Shown: positions 47,211 to 59,563 of the stretch, one piece after another
How positions within the stretch are numbered: position 1 is the stretch's first letter
Layout: each line of letters begins with the position of its first letter
Assembly (NCBI RefSeq): GCF_023856365.1
Contig: NC_064543.1
Location: forward strand, 5,306,952-5,370,951
Direction: 5' to 3'
DNA from: Brienomyrus brachyistius
Lineage: Eukaryota > Chordata > Actinopteri > Osteoglossiformes > Mormyridae
Length of the DNA stretch: 64,000 nt
Made by a program: the position numbers and the translations under genes
Notes under the pieces: model-generated
Told to the model about the DNA's origin: nothing
Databases searched by the model: none
What the model saw: the letters and a program-made list of their open reading frames with translations, nothing else

Positions 47211-47852
47211 ACTATGTTGCCAAAAGTATCTGGACACTTGCCTTTACACACACATGAACTTAAATGACGTCCCATTCTTAATACATAGGCTTTAATATGG
47301 AATGGGCTCACCCTTTGCAGATATAACAGCTGTTAAGGCACAAGGTGTGTTTATGGGAATATTTTACCATTCTTTCAGGAGAGCATTTGTGAGGTCAGGC
47401 ACTGATGTTGCATGAGAAGTCTTGGCTCACAGTCTCCGCTCTAATTCATCCCAAAGGTGATCTGTTGGGTTGAGGCCAGTTAAGTTCCTCCACACCAGAC
47501 TAGCTCATCCATGTCCTTATGGACCTTGCTTTGTGCTCTGATGCGCAGTCATGGTGGAACAGGAAGGGGCCATCCCCAAACTGTTCCCACAAAGTTGGGA
47601 GCATGAAATTGTCCAAAATGGCTACAAATGCTGAAGCATTAAGAGTTCCTTTCACTGGAACTAAGAGGCCAAGCCCAAACTCTGCAAAACAACCCCACAC
47701 CATAATGCCCCCTCCACCAAACTTTACACCTGGCACATTGCAGTCAGGGAAGTACCACTGTCCTGGCAACCGCCAAACGCAGACTCATCCATCAGATAGG
47801 CAGACAGAGGAAGTGCGATTCGTCACTCCAGAGAACACATCTCCACTGCTCT
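47211..47852 (-). pseudogene. Decayed Tc1-like transposon and transposase relic
   Basis: The right terminus ACTATGTTGCCAAAAGTATC TGGACAC is a Tc1-type inverted repeat. On the minus strand, frames give pieces of the catalytic domain: a [14 protein letters not shown] box, [11 protein letters not shown] (normally DNDPKHT-like), and in another frame GLNPTDHLWDELERRL around the final acidic residue. Frame changes and the absence of the N-terminal half and of the other terminus show that it is dead. It stops where a SINE begins at about 47853. Confidence 0.88.
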
Positions 47853-47866
47853 AGAGCTTTAAATAT

Positions 47867-47991
47867 CCATCCGTCCATCCATCCATTTTCCAAACCGCTT
47901 ATCCTACTGGGTTGCGGGGGGTCCGGAGCCTATCCCGGAAGCAATGGGAACGAGGCAGGGAACAACCCTGGATAGGGGGCCAGCCCATCGC
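47867..47991 (-). mobile_element. 5'-truncated GGAT-tailed SINE
   Basis: CCATCCGTCCATCCATCCAT, then TTTTCCAAACCGCTTATCCT, GGGGGTCCGGAGCCTATCCC and GGCCAGCCCATCGCAG. The flanks AGAGCTTTAAATAT (47853-47866) and AGAGCTGTGAATAT (47992-48005) look like a 14-bp target duplication with two changes. The tRNA head is missing, as happens when reverse transcription stops early. Confidence 0.75.
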
Positions 47992-48005
47992 AGAGCTGTG
48001 AATAT

Positions 48006-49609
48006 TGTGTGTATAATTTCTTGATTTCGTTTAGTCCCCCGTGTGCTGATCAGGCCCTAGGTGTCTCTCTCTAAGGAACCACACCTGTTAACCATTTGTC
48101 TTATCTCTCCTTTCAGCCTCATGTGACTCACTCCAGCCGTCTCTCATTTGCTCCCTCATTAGTCATGCATAAGAGTGCCTCCCAGTCCTGTGTTCTCCAG
48201 TCTTGTCATTGACATCACCCCATTGTGTGCTCCTCTGCATTCCACTGTTGTTAGCCCTGTTCAGTTGCCCTATTAAACCCCTAATTGTTTGCCCTTACGC
48301 CTGTTCCAGCCTCCGTCGTTTTTGGCATGTAATGCTTGGCGACTCCTTAGTCTGCTTATGTCTAGATCTGGCCTCGATCACACATCTGCTGTTGATGTAC
48401 AGAGCTTCTAATTCCCCATACAGTCAGAAAATCGCTGTCAGGCAGAGGCTACCATTTGTCACACATGTACTTCATTGAAGTTATACAATTTTTTCTTCAC
48501 ATCCGGTATATTTTAGAGTCCCTCACTTCTCCCTGTACATATGTGTATGTGTATAAATCTCACAGAGATTTAAGGTAAGGCGCCAGATTTCAAACCAGCC
48601 AGCAATGTAGACTTTTCAGCAGTTTGTCAGGACAGAGGATCAGTCAGCTGAACTAATGAGTTGAGGGTCCATCTCAGGGAGCAACAGACCTTCAGCAGAT
48701 ACTCCAGGGGGTGCTGTCACCCTCATAGCAATCTAATGTCAGTCCAGTGAGCTCCACAAACGTGTTGTGTTTTCTCTGCACACTCACTGAAGCTGTTCAC
48801 CTCCTAAAAGCATGAAACTCAGCAGCTAATTAATTTTTTATTCAAACTGTAGTAAATTAAATAGTAAACGCAAGACAGCATAGCAGATTGAGGCTGCCCA
48901 TGGTGTTGCAAGGAAGAAAGGATGAAAAGTTCAATATCCATGGGCCCCCGTGGCTGCGTTTACACTTTAATAGGTCTTTTTTAAGCGTGTCTAATCCCCA
49001 GGAAGGCTGCCTCATCAGATAGATCATAATGATAGATATTTCTGCCTTAAAAAACTGAACATACCTTTGAAATGTTTCCTGATAACACAGCATCATTAAG
49101 ATCCAGGCATGCACCAATTTAGGCTTTTCTGTGAATTATTTGGCTAATATTCAGTGCACTATGGTACAGCACAGTGACCGTAACTGAAGCCATTAGCAAA
49201 GTAGATGGATAGATGCAATATGGCAGTAAAATTTAGTCACTTTCTACCCTGTTGAATATTATGGTCATATTTGGTTACACAGTGATCAGCTATATTCTTT
49301 GCATGTCACTGTGTTTGCCATATATCGCAAAAATGTTACTCTAAGAAGCACATCTGACATTACAATATTCCATGTTGCTCACTGATAATGCATATCATGC
49401 ATATCATGCAACAGCATATCATTAGCACAGTATATAAGGATCAGGGTGGCACTGTGAATGCCATGTCTGTAAGAATATGAACACATTCACAGCACACAAA
49501 GCATTATAAACATGGCTATAAATTTATGAAAAAGGCATATAACATTACAGTCATGTTTATTATGCATTATAACTGCCTTATGAAGCTCTCATATGTAATG
49601 CAGTACAAA
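48006..49609. other. Region without a recognisable gene
   Basis: No splice-flanked open frame and no confidently named repeat. AT-rich tracts dominate. Confidence 0.55.
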
Positions 49610-49965
49610 ACATCCTTAATGTGTATACTGACCATTATAATGCATTATAAAGGTTGCTAAAGTGCATTATAAATGAGAGCTTCATTGGAACTTATGAAGT
49701 ATTATAATCAACACTATAATACCCTTATGATTGTCAATAGAAGATGCTGTAATGCTTTAATAATTCTTACACTGACGATTATAATGCATTATGAAGGTAT
49801 TTATAGTGCATTATAGATGAGAGCTTTACTGGAGCTTATGGAGTCTTATAATCAGCACTATAATCCCTTATTATTGTTAATAGAAGATGCTGTAATGCTT
49901 TAATGATTCTTACACTGACCATTATAATGCACTAATGTATCTATAGTGCATTATAATTGACAGTT
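49610..49965 (+). repeat. Tandem array, about 144-bp unit, two copies and a partial third
   Basis: TGAGAGCTT recurs at about 49675 and 49819. GTCAATAGAAGATGCTGTAA and GTTAATAGAAGATGCTGTAA repeat at matching places, and CATTATAATGCA words occur throughout. The sequence is very AT-rich and forms many small palindromes (TATAATGCATTATA). Confidence 0.8.
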
Positions 49966-51944
49966 ACCAGAATCAGCTTTTGTAGTTTACAGTAAAATTG
50001 ACTTGAGTTCTCTTCACCAGTAACTAGAATGGTCAGACTGGGAATTCTGGTTCAGTTATATGCGACCTGTATGGTCCTCATGGATTGGCTCTTTAGCTCG
50101 GTTATGGGACGAACACAGACAGCTGATTGGCCGTCTTCTCCTGAGAGGCACAGGAGACCTGCTTTTGGCAAGATTAGCTACCATCCACAAGCATCAGAGA
50201 TCGTTCACTGATGAAGGCCAAAGGGAGGCGGGCACAGCGGCCATTTCTAAAAAGGATCAACATTAGGGCACTCTGTGGCCTTTTTGTAGCACTGGCAGTC
50301 ATAGGATGATATTCTTCAGGAAAGAGAGAGCAGGCCATGAAGGCAGCTGGGCAGCACATCCTGAGACACGGTGCCTCTGCGCTGGAGGATCTCGGTCTCC
50401 ACAATACTCGCATGGAAAGAGACATTTGCATGTCATTTAGTTTAATCCAGCCACAATCCCCGTGACATGGCAAGTACGTGAAAAACTATTAAAGAAGAAC
50501 TCAAGAAACAGACACATCAGGAGGGCACTGTGTACGGCTTCAGTTTACAAAAAAAAAAGAAATTCACAAGCTGACAGACCGACCCCCTGACTCGTCAAAG
50601 CTTCAGTGATCATTGTCCTATAGGGGCAGACGACATGCTGATTAAATATAAAAATAAATACATAAGCAAATAAATAAATGCCTGACAACTTGACATGAGC
50701 AACATGTCAAGTAGAGAGATGGCAGACAGCCGTGGTCCCTTAGCTGTTACGCAGATCCATAACACAACACGTCTGTGCTCAACCTGGCAATTAAAGCCCC
50801 TCATTTACAGGAAGAAGGATGAAGGAGAAATTTAAACAGGATGTGCACAAATTCCGCTTGCTGCATATAAGGGGGGGGTCGATCCAGGCACAAGGAACTG
50901 CCCCCCCCCCCAGAATTCCAGTCACATCAGGTGAGGTACCATCATCAACTAAAAGCTCGTTAGGAAAAGAAATCAGTCTGCCACTTTAGGGACGTCTGAC
51001 GAACAGCCAGTCTAATTGTTCTGGTCATTTCCTGCACTAAATGAGAAAAGTATTTTTCTTACTTTTTCTGCACTAAATAATGAAAAGAATTCCAATTGTT
51101 TCTCTTTTTTGTGTTAAAGCTAAGCAATGTTTTTAAATATTTAATTGCCTGCTCAATATTTGGTTATTTAATTACGCTTAGAATATTTTATCTTTATGCT
51201 CCTAAACCCTTCCTATCAGGAGAAGATTGCCAGTGTACAAACAAATAAAGAGTGTGAAACGCCTGTCCTTGCAAAGTGAAGTTGTGAATTCTGTCTGACA
51301 GGCGTGCGGGGGCTGGGGGGTGTGCGGGGGATTGTCTGCTAGTTCTCAGCCACGAGCCAAAGCAATTAAACTGACCCTTTGCTTTAAATGTTTTAGGACA
51401 ATAAAATTGCTAAATTAAAAATGTATGGGGGTTTTAAATAATAGTTCAACTTGAAATCATTGTATAAGAAGTTTTATATAACTTATATCTTAAAATATCA
51501 ACATTTCAGACATGTAAAATAGGCTGCTACCTCACTTAGAGGTAATCTATGTTAAAACATTTATATAGAGAGCATGCTGTCCTGATGCCCAAGGACTGTT
51601 GGTTTGAGCTTGGCACCAATTGGGTTTGCAGGTTCCTCCAGCAGCAGGGGCAGTACCAAGGTCAGCATGCTGCATGCTAAGTGCTCCTTGCAGTCTTACC
51701 CATTCAGTACTTTTTATGATTATTTACTTGTCATCATGTACTTTAAGAATTCTCCCATCTCCTGCTTCACTCCTCGATAATGCAGCCGGTGCTTACGAGT
51801 GAGCAGATCAATCACAGGCCCGACAGGGTGCGTGTGGAGCAACGGGCACCAGATAGCACTTCACGAGAATCGCAAACCATCCCAAAAAAAGAATGGTAAA
51901 CCGGAGGAGTGGTACTTTATTCGTCAGTTAATAAGCTTACACTA
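49966..51944. other. Region without a recognisable gene
   Basis: Short G8 and C10 runs lie at about 50871-50910. Open frames are short and lack family likeness. Confidence 0.55.
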
Positions 51945-53157
51945 TAGTGTAAGCCTATAGTATTGGGACACCACTCTTAATCACCGAATTTAGGTATTTC
52001 ATTCAGACCCATTGCCACAAGTGTATAAAATCAAGCACCAAGCCATGAATTCAGGTTTACAAACGTTTGTGATAGAATGGGTCATTTTGAAGAGCTCATC
52101 GAATTCAAGCATGGTGCTGTCATTGGATGCCACCTTTACAATAAGTCAGTTTGTGAAATTTCTTCCCTGCTAGATATTCTACAATGAACTGTAAGTGGTA
52201 TGACTGCAAGGTGTTTAGTAACAGCAGAAACCTGGCCATGAAGTGGCAGAACATGTAAAGTAACAGAGCGGGGTTGCCGAGTGCTGAGGTGCATAGTGTG
52301 TAAAAGTTGCCAACGGTCTGTTGACTCAATAACTGAGTCCCAAACTTCCTCTGGCATTAAGCCCAACATGAAAACTGTGTGTTGGATTGGGCTTCCAGGG
52401 CCGAGCAGTGGCATGCAAGCCTCACATCGCCAAATGCAAGGCCAAGGATGGGGTGGTGTAAAGCAAGTGGACACTGGACTCTGGAGCAGTGGAAACACGT
52501 TCTGTGGAGTGACGAATCGCGCTTCTCCGTCTCGCAGTCTGATGGACGAGTCTGAGTTTGGAAGATGCCAGGAGAACGTTATCTGCCTGACTGCATTGTG
52601 TAAAGTTTAGTGAAGGAGTGAAGATGGTACTGGATTGTTTTTCAGGGGGTTGTGTGGGCAGGCCTCTTAGTTCCAGTGAAGGAAACTTCTAATGTTTCAA
52701 CATACCAAGACATTTTTTAGCAGTTCTATAATTCCAACTTCTTTTGAACAGTTTGGGAAAAGACCTGCTCTGTGTCAGCATGACTGTGTCTCAGGGCACA
52801 AAGCACGGTCCATAAGGACTTGGTTGAGTGGGTTCAATATGGAAGAATTTGAATAGCCTGCAAAGAGCCCTGACCTTAATCCCGCTGAACACTTTTGGGA
52901 TGAACTAGAAGTGAGATTGTGAGTCAGGCCTTCAGGTCCATCATCAGTGCCTGACCTCACAAATGCTCTTCTGGATGAGTGGACAAAAATTCCAACAGAC
53001 ACACTCCAAAATCTTGTGGAAAGCCTTCCCAGAAGCTGTTATAGCTGAAATGGAGGGACCAACTCTGTATTGATGCCTATGGATTTAGAGTGGGATGTCA
53101 TAAAAATTCCCGTAGGTGTAATAGCCAGGTGTCCCAATACTTTTGTCCATATAGTGC
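51945..53157 (+). mobile_element. Degenerate full-length Tc1-like transposon
   Basis: The left end carries CTATAGTATTGGGACACC and the right end AGGTGTCCCAATACTTTTGT CCATATAGTG, inverse to each other. The length of about 1.2 kb fits a Tc1 element. It is a different family from 35902-37542, which has other termini. Confidence 0.9.
52090..53060 (+). pseudogene. Transposase pseudogene inside the 51945 Tc1 relic
   Basis: Recognisable pieces in several frames include FKHGAVIGCHLYNKSV near the start, TFCGVTNRASPS in the middle (normally a WSDES-type first acidic block), HDCVSGHKA at about 52780, and NPAEHFWDELE at about 52880 (normally NPIEHLWDEL). Stops and frameshifts break every frame, so no product is made. 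Confidence 0.88.
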
Positions 53158-54280
53158 GACATTAGTTATCATTGAGTACAGTAGCCTGCAGATTGATGCT
53201 CTTTGTAATAAAGTTAGCTGGCTAATAACCATAACAGTAATAGGCAGCCTATCTGATTCTGGGCAAATGTACTTTCATTTGTGCTTGCTGGGCCTGAACC
53301 TATCTATTTTTACAACAATAATAATAATAACAACAATACTACTAATAATAATAATAGGATGATGATGGTGATGATGCGGTTTCAGTGGTAGTACAGTCCT
53401 GCAAAGATGTTAAGTTAGTAGTTTATCATGTGTTCACAGGCACATCCAGTTTACCCACGTTTTGTTCACACTACACCGCAGACTAACCACGATGCTAAGG
53501 GCCTGAGGCGTGTTTTAGCACCAGTTTGGTGGTTGGGTTCCAATTGCACCTTTATCATTCAAAGAGCCTTTTGAATCTCATCAGCATTCAGCACACGCCA
53601 CTCGATTCCTCACCTGTAGAGACATTGTGCATCTTTCCGGACGCCCTCAAGGCTCCTAGTGATGTCACTTACTGGGGACATAAACCTTCCCCAAGGTGCC
53701 TCGACTTTCTGATGAGGTTTGTTTTGTCAGATGAAAGCAAAGTGCAGCAGCCTACAGTATGTACAAAGGATACAGAATTATTGGCAGTTACAACCGGAAA
53801 TACTGACAATTACATCTGTCTTTTATGCTTAATGTCCTTTTAATACACATAGTTCTAGATAAAATGTGTGAATCGGCAAAAAATAAACAAATCTTAGAGC
53901 AGATGCTTTACCACAAACGTGTAATGTGTAAAAACTCCATATGATGAGAAAATTGCTTGAAATTGTGGTTTAATTTCATTAAACCCAGAGCTTAGATAAT
54001 TTCACAAATCCATTAGTCTGTATAAAAGACTGCAGAATGCCGAGTGGGAAAAAAACCCCAAGAAACTAGCTTTGCAGAAGAACCTGGTCCCCGGAATGTG
54101 AGCTGGGATGCTCAGGCTCCAGTTTGCTGCAATACCAAGGTTCTGTTTTCTCTGAATGTCAGGGAATCACTGAAACGTGCCTTGAGTTTCTTTTTTTTTT
54201 TTACATGCCAGATTACTTGAGATCGGAGCACAATCACTGCTCCAGTCGCCATTCATCTGTCCTGTGACTGACTGCATTCA
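53158..54280. other. Region without a recognisable gene
   Basis: Apart from the AAT repeat and a T12 run at about 54190, nothing recognisable was found. Confidence 0.55.
53310..53356 (+). repeat. AAT-rich microsatellite
   Basis: ACAATAATAATAATAACAAC and CTACTAATAATAATAATAGG form an imperfect trinucleotide repeat. Confidence 0.9.
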
Positions 54281-54517
54281 TGGGAGTTTTACTTACACAA
54301 AAATGTTTTCAGGGCACAAAGAAGAATGATTGGTTCAGAGAGATAACCAATCAGATTGTAAAGGAGCTGGGTCCAAGCAACTAGAGGAGGTGGGACCAAC
54401 CAATGAGATGTCTTTGTCCTGCTCCCTCTAGTTGCTTGGACCTGCCATCTCTACAGTCTGATTGTATATCATTTTTCGCTCTGCCCTAACAGCATTTTTG
54501 TGTAAGTAAAACTCCCA
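54281..54517. mobile_element. Fold-back MITE with perfect 25-bp terminal inverted repeats
   Basis: The first 25 bases (54281-54305, starting TGGGAGTTTTACTTACACAA) are the exact inverse of the last 25 (54493-54517, ending GTAAGTAAAACTCCCA). Inner arms also pair: TCCAAGCAACTAGAGG near 54371 with CCCTCTAGTTGCTTGGA near 54425, and AATCAGATTGTA with CAGTCTGATTGTAT-type sequence. It has no coding capacity. Confidence 0.85.
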
Positions 54518-56017
54518 CAAGCCACAATTTAGGGCAACATAGAAATGTATTTCACTTAAATACGTTTGGATGGTTTTTAAACTCCACACAAAGACCCTAG
54601 ACGGGAATCAGTCCCCAACCAGGTGATAAACCAGGTGATTAACCTATTATAAAACAAGTTAACATATGGGTGCGCTGCAGGTCTGTCTGGCTACCATGAG
54701 GACACCAGATCCACTAGATGAGCATGAGAAGAAAAGCTCCCAGCTCCCCCAAAACCAGGGCACACCCACTAATTAGCCCTCAGCGGGATTCTGTTTAAAG
54801 AGCATGCAGAGTCAGGCTTGATGCTCAGTTTTCAAACTTTTCTCTGAGTTTGAGGTCCCAGTAGAACCGTCTCCAGATGACACTAACCCCATCTGGCTTG
54901 TAGGCTTGTGTGTCTTACTGGCTTCTCCTTCGCTAATCATAACTCTACTCTGCGTATCTCAGCACATAGGGCAGCTTAAGACTAACTGCAGTTTAGCAAG
55001 AAACTCCCCCTGCCCAACCAGTAGACTTTCTGTACGCGGAGATGTCACCGCGACTCAGTTATTCAAGAGCAGCCTACTAAAGCTTCAAATCCAACGGAAA
55101 GGACGGTTTAGGAGCCATTCTGGCTCACAATGAGAGGTGGAGGACGCTGAGCAGTAGCAGTAGAGGGCACACCATAACTATGTTCTCAGCATGGCCACTG
55201 CCTGATGAGGTCAGACCAAAACGCCGGAGACCCTGCTGAAATCTACTCAGCCTTCCGCGACACGTAGAATCACCAAAACTTTTACTCCAGCTCAATGTTT
55301 CTCAAACCGGTCCTCGGGGATCTCCAGACACTTCACTGTCTGGCAGGGAGTTGGGAGGGAGCAAAAGCATGGACCGTCTGGAGGTCCCCGAGGATCACCT
55401 TGAGAAACACTGTTCTAGGCGTGTGGAATTACAGGTTCCACAGGTAACGCTTCAGAACATGCAGTAGCTACAGACAATTGAGAGAAGACCTTAACAATCT
55501 ATATAAGACGAACCAAGAACGTATTTGAAGGTGACATCAGGAAACAGGAATCATCAAGTTGACAAAGATGATAAAATTAGAGGGTGAATGAGGCCACCGG
55601 CTCAGACCTTGATTCAGACCCCTGAGGGAAACTTTGAGACTCATCACTGAGCCTCGATCCTCATGCTCTTTAGAGTTTTAAGACCCTATTAAACCCTAAT
55701 TAGTGGGTGTGCCCTAATTCTGCTGAGAATTGATCTTCTTCACGGTCTCCTGTAGCTGGAGATGAAACACAAGTGGATCAGATTTCCTTCCTGTGGTTGA
55801 CTGGTCCCATAATGGTGTGAAACAAATGGATTAAACCTTTCAGCATAATTGCAGGTTGATGTATAATTGTTTAATAACATTTTCGTACAATACAAGCAAT
55901 AACCATATACCCCATGCAAAAAAAAACCTTACCAATCTATATTTTTAATCAGGCAGTACTTGTTTGAGAAGGTTAAACATGCATTTTGAAATTATTTTCT
56001 TTCCATTGCTCAGCTCA
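54518..56017. other. Region without a recognisable gene apart from a small MITE
   Basis: The MITE at 55296 is listed separately. Other open frames here are short with no likeness to a known family. Confidence 0.55.
55296..55409. mobile_element. Short palindromic MITE ('TGTTTCTCAA'), copy 1
   Basis: TGTTTCTCAAACCGGTCCTC and GAGGATCACCTTGAGAAACA are inverted ends. The middle CAGGGAGTTGGGAGGGAGCAAA also occurs in the copy at 62425. Confidence 0.8.
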
Positions 56018-56325
56018 AGTGGTGGCACAGTGGTTAGCACTGTTGCCTAACGATTCTGGGACCCAGTGTTGGAGTCTTTGCCCCGAGTCGGTATGTGGAG
56101 TTTTCATGTTGCTGTTGTCCTGGGGTTTCCCCCCCCCACAGTCCAAAAAACATGCTGAGATGAACTGAAGTTGCCAAATTGTCCATAGGTATGAATGGTG
56201 AGATGTTCCCTGTGATAGGCTGACACCTTGTCCGTGGTTATTCCCTGCCATGTGGCCATAGACTCTGCACCTTCACGTTCCTCCTTAGCACAAATGGGTA
56301 CAGATAACGGATGGATGGATGTTTG
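56018..56325 (+). mobile_element. Diverged GGAT-tailed SINE
   Basis: The head GTGGCACAGTGGTTAGCACT, the core GTATGTGGAGTTTTCATGTT and CAGTCCAAAAAACATGCTGA, and the tail GGATGGATGGAT are all in order. It carries more changes than the copies at 3046 and 58747, so it is older. Confidence 0.8.
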
Positions 56326-57934
56326 GTTAAACGTAGCCAATAGTTATCATGCTAAAATTGGCCTGTAGGGTGAGGTAGTGCTTCATTTAATCATTTTGAT
56401 GGACAGTGTCAGAACTGGAGGGACCTGTACATGACTACATGAGATTAGTAAGTGAAGTTTGTGTCCACAGGATGATTTGCAGACAGCAGATTAGCTGGAC
56501 TCTTCTTCATGATGAATGGTCAGAACCCCCCTTAAATGATGCCTGGTCCCAAGTGGTGTTCCTCATCATCGGGACCTTTTACAGTATATAAACTTTGTAC
56601 AGCTAAATCTCTCATTCGTAAATTCTATATACGCCATACCAGGATCAGCTAATTTCAAGGGTTCAGGGACTCATTTTTCAATTTTCCAGATATTGGCATT
56701 TGGGGCTTTTAAACCATCAAATTTCAGCAAAGCACTTTCTCAGAAACTTGCGGTACAATGAATAAAGTTTGATTAAAATGTTTAGCCTGTATGTGACTTA
56801 TGCGCAACTAACTACCATAAAAGAATGAATATACGATTAATTAATATGTGCATAATTAATATGCAGGGTAGCAAAACAAACACATGAACCAAATGTGATC
56901 ACTTGGGCTGAGATAAGTGTACGTACATTGAGCAGAAAACCACCAAAATATGATGCATATTTATGCTCAATCTGTCACTGACTTGCCGTACTGTTTAAAA
57001 GTCTTAGGCAGTCAAAGAAAATGATGTTTAAATGATCTTCATGTTGGTGTAAAACTGTCGCCTACTGAAGGGTGTCAGCTTAGTCATTTCAAAATCTCTG
57101 ATAGCCTCTCAGAATTTTGTAATAACCATCCAATATACCCATTTATTTCTTGACTTGACCACTAGCATACCATATGTGGCTAATCAATACCCCATGAAAT
57201 GATTTTAATATTTCAGTTAATTAATTAAGTCAGCTGGTAGTGAAATGTAAACATGGAATGGCTGCTGTACCAGTGAGAAGAGGTTTGGGATCTAAAGCTA
57301 CACTTTTCTAGCCAGTCAGAAAGATGGTCACAGTCAATAATGTTTTGGAGAACAGGAGAAATCAGATTAATTATCATTTGCATGAATTGTAGCGTTAAAT
57401 TTTGTGTGCTTTTAATGAAAATATACACTTACTACCTGAATAAATAGCTTTAAAATTTTTGTCTAATACTTTTGCACAGGTACCATATATCTACATGTTA
57501 CACATCATTGTTACCCTGTTATACTTAGTGAAGAAAGGATGGATACCTGGCCTTTAATGAATCCTCTTTACAAGGACTTGTAAAGTGCGTGGCCAGTCAT
57601 AAAACAAATTACTCACAATTACATGGTAATACATTTCCCAAGTATTTTATCTTTCAATGTAAAGAGGATATCATAGTAATAAACCCTGAAACTAGGGCAA
57701 TAACTGAATATTAATGCCAATGTAATCAATCATGACGCAGGGCAGGAAAATCACATCTGGGGAATCTTAAATAAATATGAATCTACAAATTTCCTGTTCC
57801 GGACTGGTAATACCTCGCCTGATATTTACTCTTGTTAAAAATTTCTGATACATGCCTAATGAATTCATGTATCCCCCTGAAAAGATGGGTGATTAAGGGT
57901 GATTAAGGATGGGTGATTGGTTAGCCGGCCAACA
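56326..57934. other. Region without a recognisable gene
   Basis: AT-rich sequence with no exon-like segment and no recognised repeat. Confidence 0.55.
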
Positions 57935-58147
57935 GCGTGACATGGTGACCTAGCGAGTCACGCTTGCTGTCCCACCCCTCAGTAATTAAGGGTTTGAACC
58001 TCTGCTCTGTGTGTGTGAAGTTCTCATGGTCTCCATGGTTCTCATGGCCTCCAGCCCATACCCCCCATGAACATGGATGACCAGGAAAAGCAGCTTGCAG
58101 ATGGATGGATGGATGGATGGATGGATGGATGGATGGACGGATGGAAA
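57935..58147 (+). mobile_element. Diverged SINE with long GGAT tail
   Basis: CATGGTGACCTAGCGAGTCA and GGGTTTGAACCTCTG look like tRNA boxes A and B, followed by GTGTGTGTGAAGTTCTCATG and a (GGAT)n tail of about 10 units at 58100-58147. The middle of the element is largely deleted. Confidence 0.6.
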
Positions 58148-58746
58148 AATCCATCCAATTTTATCAGCTGGCTCACACTGAATCACGTTCTATGCAATTT
58201 CTGCACTGGCGAGCCCCCAGACCTCTTAATAACAGACTCAAATGGCTAAAGAAAGACATTCATGAAGAAACAATGTTAGCTATTAATAATGATGGCTAGG
58301 CCGTGATGTACGTGGCACATCACACCGCAACCTCTGGACTCCTCTTTTTCATCCCATTCCTTCCTTCCTTCTACAGATCCGGCCCCAAATGACCTGTAAA
58401 TAAACATACTAAATGGCACTGATGAATATGTCACAAAGAGGTATTTCCCTCACAGCCCATTGCTTTTAAGACCCCCAGACAGGGACACAGTGTCTTTCAG
58501 GTTCTGGGGTTAAACCAGAGATAAATGGGTAACTCAGGATCCTGCTGTTAACACGGAAAACGTGAATGAATCTTAATCACGCAAATCGCAGTCTTGAGCA
58601 AATGATTCTGGGAATTTTGGTTTGTAATTATGCAGGTCAGCTGGCAGTTAATAACCAAAGCCTGGAGAGATTAGCCTGTCCAACCATATTCCATAAGCAT
58701 TTATCCAAAGCAGGGTCGAGGTCAGCTTAGAGGATGCCCTGGATAT

Positions 58747-59163
58747 CCATCCATTTTCCAAACCGCTTATCCTACTGGGTTGCGGGGGGTCTGGAGCCTA
58801 TCCCGGAAGCAATGGGCACGAGGCAGGGAACAACCCAGGATGGGGGGCCAGCACATCGCAGGGCACACTCACACACCATTCACTCACACATGCATACCTA
58901 TGGGCAATTTAGTAACTCCAACTAGCCTCAGCATGTTTTTGGACTGTGGGGGGGGGAAACCGGAGTACCCGGTGGAAACCCCACGACGACATGGGGAGAA
59001 CATGCAAACTCCACACACATGTGACCCAGGCGGAGACCCGAATCCGGGTCTCAGAGGTGTGAGGCAACAGTGCTAACCACTGCACCACCATGCCGCCCCC
59101 AGTGCTAACCACTGCACCACCATGCCGCCCCCAGTGCTAACCACTGCACCACCAAGCCCCCCC
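58747..59163 (-). mobile_element. GGAT-tailed SINE with triplicated tRNA-like head and 12-bp target duplication
   Basis: TGCCCTGGATAT occurs at 58735-58746 and 59164-59175, flanking the whole element. Minus-strand reading gives the head, the GTTTGCATGTTCTCCCCATG core and a short GGAT tail. At the head end, a 32-bp unit starting AGTGCTAACCACTGCACCAC is repeated three times (59069, 59101, 59133) inside the duplication boundaries. Confidence 0.9.
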
Positions 59164-59175
59164 TGCCCTGGATAT

Positions 59176-59563
59176 TACATACCAAAATTCTTTGATAATC
59201 ATCAGCATCAGAAAAATACATGTTTATTGTAAGAAGAGGGCAAACTGAATAATTTCTTGAGATCAGTGGAGCATTAAATCGGAGCTTATTTTGATTTTGC
59301 ATCCTCATCCTTTCGTGCGTCATGAAGAAAGCCAGGACCCCAACTGGACTCCTCTGCTCTCAGTTGCTCTGTTAACCATCTCGGCAGGAAGCTGAAGAAT
59401 TACGCCTCAGCCTATGCATGCAGCTTGTCATCGAACATTGGGGTCGGTCATCTGAGCCAGAACAGAGGTCCCGAGGTCGTCCCGAGGTCGTCCCGAGGTC
59501 TACTCAAGCTGTGTTGAGCCCGTCTCCCTGAAGCTCTGCCTCCTAATGTGGTTTCTCCCCCAG
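59176..59563. other. Short spacer with a 12-bp triplet repeat
   Basis: GTCCCGAGGTC recurs three times at about 59468-59503. Nothing else is recognised. Confidence 0.7.
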
